A stretch of DNA of 64,000 bases from Sphingomonas sp. (lineage in GTDB: Bacteria; Pseudomonadota; Alphaproteobacteria; Sphingomonadales; Sphingomonadaceae). The position numbers were made by a program, and so were the translations under genes. Numbering within the stretch: position 1 is the first letter of the stretch; each line of letters begins with the position of its first letter. Below, piece by piece: positions 8,131 to 15,522 of this stretch. The DNA lies in the NCBI RefSeq assembly GCF_017304635.1, contig NZ_JAFKMA010000005.1, positions 62,001-126,000 of the forward strand. Direction: 5' to 3'. The notes under the pieces were generated by a model that was given only the letters and a program-made list of their open reading frames with translations, was not told where the DNA came from and did no database searches.

Positions 8131-10596
8131 ATGCTCGCTTCTCTGCCGCTCCTGCTCGCCGCCGCCGCACCCTCGGCCGTCGCCGCGGGCGACCGCCCCG
8201 CACCGCCGCCGCCACCCGCGCCCGTTGACGCGCAGGCCGACCCGCAAGCGGCGCCGAAGAGCGAGGGCGATATCGTCATCACCGCGCGTCGCCGCAGCGA
8301 ACGGCTTCAGGACGTGCCGATCGCCGTGTCGGTGCTGTCGGGGGAGACGATCGCGAATACCGGCGCCTACAACATCAACCGGCTCCAGACGCTCCAGCCC
8401 TCGCTGCAATTCTATTCGAGCAACCCGCGCAACTCGGCGATTAACATCCGCGGGCTCGGCGCGCCGTTCGGGCTGACCAACGACGGCATCGAACAGGGCG
8501 TCGGCCTGTATATCGACCAGGTCTATATCGGCCGGATCGGCGCCTCGACCTTCGATTTCGTCGACGTCGACCGCGTCGAGGTGCTGCGTGGGCCGCAGGG
8601 GACGCTGTACGGCAAGAACACGACGGCGGGCGCGGTCAACATCACCACCAAGAAACCGAGCCTCGCCACACCCGACGCGACCTTCGAGGCGAGCACCGGC
8701 AATTACGGGCTGGTCCAGATCAAGGCATCGGCCTCGGCGCCGATCGCGACCGATACGCTCGGCGTGCGCGTCTCGACCTCGGTCACGCGGCGGGGCGGGA
8801 CGATCTACGATACGGCGACCGGCAGCAACTTGCAGAAGCAGGACAATCTGAGCCTGCGCGGGCAATTGCTGTGGCAGGCGACGCCGCGGCTCGACCTCAC
8901 GCTGTCGGCCGACTTCAGCCTGCAGAATCCGTTCTGCTGCGTCCAATATTATGCCCGGGTCGGCGCGACGCAGCGCGCGGTCAACCGTCAGTACGCCGCA
9001 CTCGCCGCCGCGGCCGGCTATCGCCCGCCGAGCTTCGATCCGTTCGATCGCGTGACCGATCTGGATGCGACGATCAATTCGCGGCAGGAAGTCGGGGGGC
9101 TGTCGCTGGTCGGCGACTGGGACGTCGGCGGGGCGACGATCACCTCGGTCACCGCCTGGCGCTATTGGGACTGGCAACCGGCCAACGACCGCGACTTCAC
9201 CGGCCTGCCGATCACCACGGTGTCGCAGAATCCGTCGCAGCAGAAGCAATTCTCCCAGGAACTGCGGATCGGCTCGACCGGCAAGCGACGGCTCAACTAC
9301 ACGTTCGGCGCGTTCTTCTTCGACCAGACGATCGATACGCAAGGGTCGCAGGTGCAGGGCCCGGCGGCGAGCGCGTGGCTGCTCAACCCGACCAGTGCGG
9401 GGGGCAAGGATCCGCTGACGCTGAACGGGCTGACCAGCACCAACACGATCCATTTCAGCAACCAGAGCGTCGCGCTGTTCGGCAAGCTCAACTGGGAAGC
9501 GGCGCCGAAGCTCCACATCCAGCCGGGCCTGCGGGTCAATTACGATCGCAAGTCGGGGTTCTATGAGGCGATCGTCAGCATCCGCAACGCGCGGTACAAT
9601 TTCGTCGCGACGGCCGACAATGTCGCCGCGTTGCTCGCCAGCGGCGCGGCGACCGCCGACCAGCTCAACACGCTGGCGCCGCAACGCTACGCGCCGCGGT
9701 TCAGCGCGTGGAACCTGTCGGGCGACCTGACGCTGTCGTACGATCTCGCCCCCGACGCGCATGTCTATGCGACCTATGCCAAAAGCTTCAAATCGGGCGG
9801 GATCAACCTGTCGGGCCTGCCGCTCAACGCGAACAATACCGGCGTTGACCTGACGACCGAGACGGTGAAGCCGGAAAAGGTCGACCATTTCGAACTGGGC
9901 CTGAAGACGCAGTTCCTGAACCGCCGCGTGACCTTCAACCTTGCCGCGTTCTGGGATGCGATCCACGATTACCAGGCGACGGTGAACAACGGCCAGACGA
10001 CGGTGATCCGCGGCTATCTCGCCAATGCGGGCCTGGTGCGGGTGCGCGGGGTCGAGTTCGACAGCGCGTTCCGGCCGAGCCCGCGGCTGAACCTCTACGT
10101 CAACGGCGCGCTGACCGACGCCAAATACGTCCGCTTCACCAACGCGCCGTGCCCGCCCGAACTGTCGGGCGGCAGCCCCGCGCTGAACGGCGCGACACCC
10201 GGCGCGGCGGGGGTGGCGGGTGCGCTCAGCCCGCTGACCTGCGATATCTCGGGGCAGATCCTGCCCGGCATCTCCAAATATGCGCTGTCCTGGGGCGGGG
10301 AGGTCAACCAGCCGGTCGCGGGCGGGCAAGTGTATCTCGGGTATGACGGCAGCTATCGCTCCAAATTCTCGTCCAACCCGTCGCGGTCGGCCTATACCGA
10401 TATCGACGGCTATTCGCTGTCGAACATCCGGTTCGGGTTCCGCAAGGATCGCTGGAACCTGTTCGGCTGGGTCCGCAACCTGTTCGACAAGCAGTATTTC
10501 GAGCTGCTGAGCACGCAGTCGGGCAGCACCGGGCTGATCGTCGGCCAGCCGGGTGACCCGCGCACCTATGGCGGGACGTTCCGGATCAGCTTCTGA
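8131..10596 (+). CDS. TonB-dependent outer-membrane receptor (catabolic cluster, first)
   Basis: This 821-residue protein has a signal peptide (MLASLPLLLAAAAPSAVAA), a proline-rich linker and a TonB-box-like GDIVITARRR at about 49-58. The plug domain follows with the motif VEVLRGPQGTLYGKNTTAG, then a 22-strand-type barrel ending in FRISF with the expected C-terminal Phe. It should import a bulky substrate using TonB energy. The ATG has AAGGGG upstream. It is the first plus-strand gene of a block with an esterase, a GH1 glycosidase, an acyl-CoA ligase, a second receptor and a TetR regulator, so the ligand is more likely an organic conjugate than a siderophore. Confidence 0.93.
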   Translation: MLASLPLLLAAAAPSAVAAGDRPAPPPPPAPVDAQADPQAAPKSEGDIVITARRRSERLQDVPIAVSVLSGETIANTGAYNINRLQTLQPSLQFYSSNPRNSAINIRGLGAPFGLTNDGIEQGVGLYIDQVYIGRIGASTFDFVDVDRVEVLRGPQGTLYGKNTTAGAVNITTKKPSLATPDATFEASTGNYGLVQIKASASAPIATDTLGVRVSTSVTRRGGTIYDTATGSNLQKQDNLSLRGQLLWQATPRLDLTLSADFSLQNPFCCVQYYARVGATQRAVNRQYAALAAAAGYRPPSFDPFDRVTDLDATINSRQEVGGLSLVGDWDVGGATITSVTAWRYWDWQPANDRDFTGLPITTVSQNPSQQKQFSQELRIGSTGKRRLNYTFGAFFFDQTIDTQGSQVQGPAASAWLLNPTSAGGKDPLTLNGLTSTNTIHFSNQSVALFGKLNWEAAPKLHIQPGLRVNYDRKSGFYEAIVSIRNARYNFVATADNVAALLASGAATADQLNTLAPQRYAPRFSAWNLSGDLTLSYDLAPDAHVYATYAKSFKSGGINLSGLPLNANNTGVDLTTETVKPEKVDHFELGLKTQFLNRRVTFNLAAFWDAIHDYQATVNNGQTTVIRGYLANAGLVRVRGVEFDSAFRPSPRLNLYVNGALTDAKYVRFTNAPCPPELSGGSPALNGATPGAAGVAGALSPLTCDISGQILPGISKYALSWGGEVNQPVAGGQVYLGYDGSYRSKFSSNPSRSAYTDIDGYSLSNIRFGFRKDRWNLFGWVRNLFDKQYFELLSTQSGSTGLIVGQPGDPRTYGGTFRISF

Positions 10597-10599
10597 CGC

Positions 10600-10615
10600 T
10601 GCGCCGTCCGGCGCA
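10600..10615. terminator. Small hairpin after the first receptor
   Basis: TGCGCC-GTCC-GGCGCA lies four bases after the stop. With only six pairs and no T-run, it is at most a weak terminator or a processing site. Confidence 0.35.
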
Positions 10616-10639
10616 TCACGAGAAAACAACGCGGCGCAT

Positions 10640-10663
10640 ATTGACTAACGGATGAATTAATAT
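10640..10663 (+). promoter_or_regulatory. Shared cluster motif, copy A (upstream of the esterase)
   Basis: This AT-rich stretch contains ATGAATTAATAT. Over 24 aligned positions it matches 18 bases of copy B at 13622. It lies about 65 bases ahead of the esterase start. It is a candidate operator or promoter core for the local TetR protein. Confidence 0.5.
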
Positions 10664-10726
10664 CCTATTGGACGCAGACGGATCGCGAGGCCGGCTCGAC
10701 GATCCGCGTCCGAGGGAGAGAGTTCG

Positions 10727-12256
10727 ATGCTTCAGCGCCTGTTGCTCGCGATGGCCGCGCCGGTTGTCCTGGCAGCCGCCACCCCCGCGCTGGCCCAGGC
10801 GTCGCCGACGCAGGCCGCGACCGATGCCGGGACGCTCGCGGGCACTGTCGAAGGTCCGCTGGTCGTGTTCAAGGGCATTCCCTACGCCGCGCCGCCGGTC
10901 GGCCCGTTGCGCTGGAAGGCGCCGCAGCCGGCAACGCACTGGAGCGGCGTCCGCCCGGCCACCAGATACGGCTATGCCTGCCCGCAGGACGGCGCGCACA
11001 AGGAACCCTGGGCGCAGGTCGGGCCGCAGAGCGAGGACTGCCTGTTCCTCAACGTCTGGCGGCCCAAGGCGCCGGGCACATATCCGGTGATGGTGTTCAT
11101 CCACGGCGGCGGCTTTACCTATGGCGCGGCCGGCGTGCCGCTGTACGACGGCGCGGCGCTGGCGAAGCGCGGAGTGGTGCTGGTCACGATCAACTATCGG
11201 CTCGGCCGGCTCGGCTTTTTCGCGCATCCGGCACTGACTCGCGAAGACCCCAACGGCCAGCTCGGCAATTACGGCGTGATGGACCAGATCGCCGCGCTGC
11301 GCTGGGTCCGGCGCAACATCGCGAGTTTCGGCGGCGATGCGGGCAACGTCACCATCTTCGGCGAATCGGCCGGGGCGGGGACGGTCCAGATCATGATGGG
11401 GTCGCCGGCCTCGCGCGGGCTGTTCCACAAGGCGATCTCGGAAAGCGGATCGGGGATCAGTGCCTTGTTCCCGATCCGGGGCGGGGCGATCAACGCGGAG
11501 AAGGTCGGCCAGATGTGGACCGACAGTCTGGGGCTGAAGGATGCGACGCCCGACCAGCTTCGCGCGATCCCGCTGGCCGATGTCATCAGGAACGGCCGCT
11601 CGTTCCCGTTCATCGACGGCAAGGTCGTGACGCGCAGCCCGGGCGATCCGTTCTACCACAACCAGGAAATGCGCATCCCGCTCATCATCGGCGGCAATTC
11701 GAACGAATCGAGTCTCGGCGGGATGACCGAGGCGGCGGCGAAGGCGCTGCTCGGCGCCGAGTTTCCCGCCCTGCAGCAGGGCTATATCGCGATGACCGGC
11801 AAGCCGAGCGCGGCCGCGACGATCGACCTGGCCGAGGATGCCGGCTTCGTCCTGCCCTCGTTCGCGCTGGCCGACCGCCACGCCGCGAACGGCAATCGCG
11901 CGTACGTCTATTATTTCGATCAGGTGCCGGTCGATCTGCGTCCGACCGCCGCCGGTACCGACCATGGCGGCGAGATCGAATATGTGTTCGGGACGCGGCC
12001 GGTCGAGCATCGCTGGGACGCACGCGACGCGCAGGTGTCGACGCTGATGGGCGATTACTGGGTCCGCTTCGCCCGCACCGGCGATCCCAATGGCGGCGGC
12101 GCGCCGCGCTGGCCGGCGGTGACGACGCTGCCGACGACGTATCTGTCGGTGAGCGCGACAACCGAGGTCAAGCGGCTCCAGCCGGTGCAGGAGAAAGCGA
12201 AGGCAAACGCGATGGGCGGCGCACAGAAGCAATGGGCGGCGATGCCGATGCCTTGA
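10727..12256 (+). CDS. Secreted type-B carboxylesterase
   Basis: This 509-residue alpha/beta hydrolase has a Sec signal peptide ending near ALAQA. The oxyanion motif HGGG is at 126-129 and the nucleophile Ser214 sits in FGESAGAG. The likely acid is Glu327 (NSNESS) and the base is His413 (TDHGGEIEYVFG). The type-B esterase cysteine context EDCLFLNV is also present. The full triad implies activity on carboxylic esters in the periplasm. The gene is followed after 26 bases by the GH1 gene and preceded by shared motif copy A, which suggests an inducible esterase-glycosidase operon. Confidence 0.93.
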   Translation: MLQRLLLAMAAPVVLAAATPALAQASPTQAATDAGTLAGTVEGPLVVFKGIPYAAPPVGPLRWKAPQPATHWSGVRPATRYGYACPQDGAHKEPWAQVGPQSEDCLFLNVWRPKAPGTYPVMVFIHGGGFTYGAAGVPLYDGAALAKRGVVLVTINYRLGRLGFFAHPALTREDPNGQLGNYGVMDQIAALRWVRRNIASFGGDAGNVTIFGESAGAGTVQIMMGSPASRGLFHKAISESGSGISALFPIRGGAINAEKVGQMWTDSLGLKDATPDQLRAIPLADVIRNGRSFPFIDGKVVTRSPGDPFYHNQEMRIPLIIGGNSNESSLGGMTEAAAKALLGAEFPALQQGYIAMTGKPSAAATIDLAEDAGFVLPSFALADRHAANGNRAYVYYFDQVPVDLRPTAAGTDHGGEIEYVFGTRPVEHRWDARDAQVSTLMGDYWVRFARTGDPNGGGAPRWPAVTTLPTTYLSVSATTEVKRLQPVQEKAKANAMGGAQKQWAAMPMP

Positions 12257-12282
12257 GGCGCGAGGCCGATCAGGAGCAGCTG

Positions 12283-13602
12283 ATGACCTACACACCATCT
12301 CGTCGCGATCTGGTCGCCAGTGCCGCCGGCCTGATCGCCGCGCCGTCCGCATTGGCGCATCCGGCGCGCGCGACCGGCCGTCGCGCGCCGCCGGGCTTCC
12401 TGTGGGGCACCGCCATCTCCGCGCACCAGAGCGAGGGCGGCAACACCAATTCGGACAGCTGGCTGCTCGAGAACATCACGCCGACCGCGTTCAAGGGCCC
12501 GTCGGGCGACGCCTGCGACAGTTATCATCGCTACGCCCAGGATCTCGACATCGCGGCCGGATTGGGGCTCAACTGCTACCGCTTCGGGATCGAATGGGCG
12601 CGGATCGAGCCGGCGCCGGGCATGTTTTCCGAAGCCGCGCTCGATCACTACGAACGCGTGCTGGCGGCGTGCCACGCGCGCAACCTGCTGCCGATCGTCA
12701 CGTACAACCACTTCACGGTGCCGCTGTGGTTCGCGATGCGCGGCGGGTTCGAGGCGGCGGACGCGGCCGATTTGTTCGCGCGCTTCTGCGGCGAGACGAC
12801 CAAGCGACTGGGGCCGCTGATCGGCATGGCCTCGACCTTCAACGAAGCGAACATCGTGCTGTTGCGCAAGGTCCTGCCGCGCTTCGCCAGCGATGCCGCC
12901 GCGCAGCGCGCCCGCGACATGATCGCGGCGGCGAAGCGCCAGACCAATTCGCCCGCCTTCTCGTCGATGCTGTTCGGCGATCCCGACCGGATCAGCGCGG
13001 TGATGCTCGACGCGCATGCCCGGGGCTATGCCGCGATCAAGGCGGGGCCGGGCGATTTCCCGGTCGGCGTCACGCTGTCGATGCAGGAGATCCAGGGCGT
13101 CGGCCCGAACAACCGCGCCGCGCAGGCCGAAGCGACCATGTATGGCGGCTGGATCGAGGCGGCCCGGGCGTCCGATTTCATCGGGGTGCAGACCTATTCG
13201 CGGCTGCGGATCGGCGACAGGGGGCTGTTGCCACCCGACGGCAGCGTGCCGTTGACCGACATGGGGTATGAAAACTACCCGTCCGCGATCGGGGCGTGCC
13301 TGCGTTACGCCGCCGAGCATATCGGCAAGCCGGTCTATCTGACCGAGACCGGGATCGGGACGACCGACGACGCCGCGCGCGCGACGTTCATCGAGGCGAC
13401 GATCGCGGAAGTGGCCAAGTGCATCGCCGACGGCATCGACGTGAAGGGCTACCTCTATTGGTCGCTGCTCGACAATTTCGAGTGGACGTCGGGCTATGCC
13501 AAGCGATTCGGGCTGGTGTCGGTCGATCGCCGGACGTTTCAGCGGACTCCGAAACCCAGCGCCCATATCCTCGCGGCGCATGCCCGCGCGAACCGGCTCT
13601 GA
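12283..13602 (+). CDS. GH1-family beta-glycosidase with Tat-like signal
   Basis: The chosen start is ATG 12283 with AGGAG at 12272-12276. The frame extends far upstream inside the esterase, but only as a shadow. The 439-residue product opens with SRRDLVASAAGLIAAPSALA, a twin-arginine-type signal, so it probably acts in the periplasm. The GH1 signatures are FLWGTAISAHQSEG, the acid/base Glu188 in TFNEAN and the nucleophile Glu355 in YLTETGIG. Both catalytic glutamates are kept, but the usual TFNEP and TENG are altered. Its neighbours suggest it removes a sugar from a substrate also cut by the esterase. Confidence 0.92.
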   Translation: MTYTPSRRDLVASAAGLIAAPSALAHPARATGRRAPPGFLWGTAISAHQSEGGNTNSDSWLLENITPTAFKGPSGDACDSYHRYAQDLDIAAGLGLNCYRFGIEWARIEPAPGMFSEAALDHYERVLAACHARNLLPIVTYNHFTVPLWFAMRGGFEAADAADLFARFCGETTKRLGPLIGMASTFNEANIVLLRKVLPRFASDAAAQRARDMIAAAKRQTNSPAFSSMLFGDPDRISAVMLDAHARGYAAIKAGPGDFPVGVTLSMQEIQGVGPNNRAAQAEATMYGGWIEAARASDFIGVQTYSRLRIGDRGLLPPDGSVPLTDMGYENYPSAIGACLRYAAEHIGKPVYLTETGIGTTDDAARATFIEATIAEVAKCIADGIDVKGYLYWSLLDNFEWTSGYAKRFGLVSVDRRTFQRTPKPSAHILAAHARANRL

Positions 13603-13621
13603 CCATTCTGCCTCACAATAA

Positions 13622-13649
13622 ACTCACTGATGCATGAATGAATATTGAC
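13622..13649 (+). promoter_or_regulatory. Shared cluster motif, copy B (upstream of the acyl-CoA ligase)
   Basis: A 28-base element beginning ACT and ending ATTGAC is identical to copy C (15428-15455) at 23 of 28 positions, with identical spacing. It contains TGAATGAA and ends in a TTGACA that could serve as a -35 box. It lies in the 198-bp gap after the GH1 gene and ahead of the leader ORF and ligase. Confidence 0.6.
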
Positions 13650-13721
13650 AGCGAGGCGTCTAACCTGTCATCTATCCCCGACCATGCGCCGCAGAGCGCG
13701 GTCGAGTGAGGAGTGGGGAAG

Positions 13722-13799
13722 ATGAGGGGCCGGACCGACAGCAGAGCCGCCATGTGCCGGAGCGGCGATCCCGCGCTTTCGATCGCCGGAGCCGCCTGA
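13722..13799 (+). CDS. Possible 25-codon leader ORF before the acyl-CoA ligase
   Basis: A strong AGGAG (13709-13713) lies eight bases ahead of an ATG. This opens a 25-residue frame ending in a TGA at 13797-13799, one base before the ligase ATG. The peptide (start MRGRTDSRAAM) matches nothing I recognise. The arrangement looks like translational coupling or a leader peptide, but a chance frame cannot be excluded. Confidence 0.35.
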   Translation: MRGRTDSRAAMCRSGDPALSIAGAA

Positions 13800-13800
13800 G

Positions 13801-15378
13801 ATGCAGCCGTTCCCGCTCCTGCTGCACAAGTTCATCGATCATGCCGCCACGTGGCACGGCGCGACCGAGATCGTCACCGGCGGCACCGACGTCGCGGGCC
13901 GGATCGGCTATGCCGCGTTGCGCGATCGCGCGCGGGCGATGTCCGGTGCGTTCGCCGCGCTCGGCCTGATCTTCGGCGATCGTATCGCGACGCTGGCCTG
14001 GAACAGCCAGGCGCACATGGAGGCGTGGTACGGCGCGCTCGGGCTCGGCATCGTCGTTCACACGCTCAATCCGCGGATCGGCGCCCCGCAACTGATCGAC
14101 ATGGTGCGCCAGGTGAGCGACCGCGTGCTGGTCGCGAGCGCCGATCAGGCCGACGCGGTCGCGGCGATCGTCACCGCCTGCCCGACCATCGAACATGTCG
14201 TGATCCTCGACGAACCCGGCACCGCCCATCTGCCGCGTCCCGACGTGACGCGCGTGCGGGTGTGGGAGCAGCAGGCGTTGCTCGACGCGCACGGCGGCGA
14301 CGCGGTCGCGTGGGGCGGGTTCGACGAGAATGCCGATGCCGGGCTGTGCTTCACCTCGGGCACGACCGGCGCGCCGAAGGGCGTGGTCTACACCCATCGC
14401 TCCAACTATCTGCAAACGCTGACGCTTTTGCAGACCGACGTCATGGCGCTCAGCATGCACGAAACGGTGCTGGCGGCGGTGCCGATGTTCCACGCCAATG
14501 GCTGGGGGCTGGCGTTCGCCGCGCCGGCGGCGGGGGCGAAGTTCGTCCTGCCGGCACGGCATACCGACGGCGCCAGCCTGGCGCGGCTGATCGCCGACGA
14601 AGGCGTCACCACTGCGGTCGGCGTCGCGACGGTCTGGCTCGGGCTGATCGAGCATCTCGACGCGACGGGCGGCGAACTGCCGAGCCTGCGCCGTGTCGTG
14701 CTCGGCGGGTCGGCGGTGCCGCAGGCGTTGATGGACCATATCGAGCGCCGGCTGGGCGTGACCGTCCAGACCAGTTGGGGGATGACCGAATTGTCGCCCC
14801 TCGGCACGATCTCGCCGATCGGATCGCACAATCGCGACTCGTCGCGGTCGGGCCGGCCGCCGGTCGGGATCGACCTGCGCGTGACCGATGCGGAGGGGAC
14901 GCCGCTTGGCCAGCAGCGCGGGCAGGAAGGGCGATTGCAGGTCAAGGGCGCGAGCGTCGTCGACCGCTATTTCGGGCAGGCCGAGCTCGCCACCGACGCC
15001 GACGGCTGGTTCGACACGGGCGACCTCGCGGTGATCGATCCCTCGGGCGATCTGTCGATCACCGGCCGGTCGAAGGACCTCATCAAGTCGGGTGGCGAAT
15101 GGATCAACCCCGGCGAGATCGAGGCGATCGTCGGCGCGCTGCCCAGCGTGGCGCTGGTCGCCGTGATCGGTCGCGCGCATCCCAAATGGGGCGAGCGCCC
15201 GGTGCTGGTGCTGGAGGAGCGCGCCGATCACGCCGTCAGCGACGCGCAGCTCGCCGCCGCGCTCGACGGTCGCATCCCGCGCTGGTGGATGCCCGATGCG
15301 GTGGTCCGGCTGGCGCGCATGCCGCTCGCCTTCACCGGCAAGATCGACAAGCAGCAGCTTCGCCGCGAACTCGGCTGA
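13801..15378 (+). CDS. AMP-dependent acyl-CoA synthetase (medium/long-chain fatty acid type)
   Basis: This 525-residue ANL-superfamily enzyme has the AMP-binding loop TSGTTGAPKGVVY, the motif SWGMTELSP (A5-type), and GWFDTGDLAVIDPSG. The hinge and catalytic region GRSKDLIKSGGEWINP is followed by the A10 lysine in FTGKIDKQQLRRE. The N-terminus (LLLHKFIDHAATWHG...) resembles AlkK-type medium-chain acyl-CoA ligases. It is cytoplasmic and activates a carboxylic acid. Since it follows a periplasmic esterase and glycosidase in the same block, it probably activates the released acid. GGAG at 13788-13791 supports the start. Confidence 0.92.
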   Translation: MQPFPLLLHKFIDHAATWHGATEIVTGGTDVAGRIGYAALRDRARAMSGAFAALGLIFGDRIATLAWNSQAHMEAWYGALGLGIVVHTLNPRIGAPQLIDMVRQVSDRVLVASADQADAVAAIVTACPTIEHVVILDEPGTAHLPRPDVTRVRVWEQQALLDAHGGDAVAWGGFDENADAGLCFTSGTTGAPKGVVYTHRSNYLQTLTLLQTDVMALSMHETVLAAVPMFHANGWGLAFAAPAAGAKFVLPARHTDGASLARLIADEGVTTAVGVATVWLGLIEHLDATGGELPSLRRVVLGGSAVPQALMDHIERRLGVTVQTSWGMTELSPLGTISPIGSHNRDSSRSGRPPVGIDLRVTDAEGTPLGQQRGQEGRLQVKGASVVDRYFGQAELATDADGWFDTGDLAVIDPSGDLSITGRSKDLIKSGGEWINPGEIEAIVGALPSVALVAVIGRAHPKWGERPVLVLEERADHAVSDAQLAAALDGRIPRWWMPDAVVRLARMPLAFTGKIDKQQLRRELG

Positions 15379-15427
15379 GCGGGGGTGTGGCGCCGCGGGC
15401 ACAGTTGGGCCGCGATCCGCCGATAAT

Positions 15428-15455
15428 ACTGATTGATGTGTGAATGAACATTGAC
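15428..15455 (+). promoter_or_regulatory. Shared cluster motif, copy C (upstream of the second receptor)
   Basis: This is the same 28-base element as copy B, again starting ACT and ending ATTGAC, and ends 67 bases before the receptor ATG. The conserved core is TGTGAATGAACATTGAC, which again ends in a possible -35 box. Confidence 0.6.
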
Positions 15456-15522
15456 GCTACGGCATGGTGCTGTATCGAGAAGACCAAGCACCCGAGAGTG
15501 CGATATGGATGGGGAGGTTTTT

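Noticed and set aside
8122-10629. 835-codon minus-strand frame opposite the first receptor
   Set aside because: The plus strand encodes a full receptor with signal peptide and terminal Phe. The antisense product has no domain pattern and is very rich in Arg.
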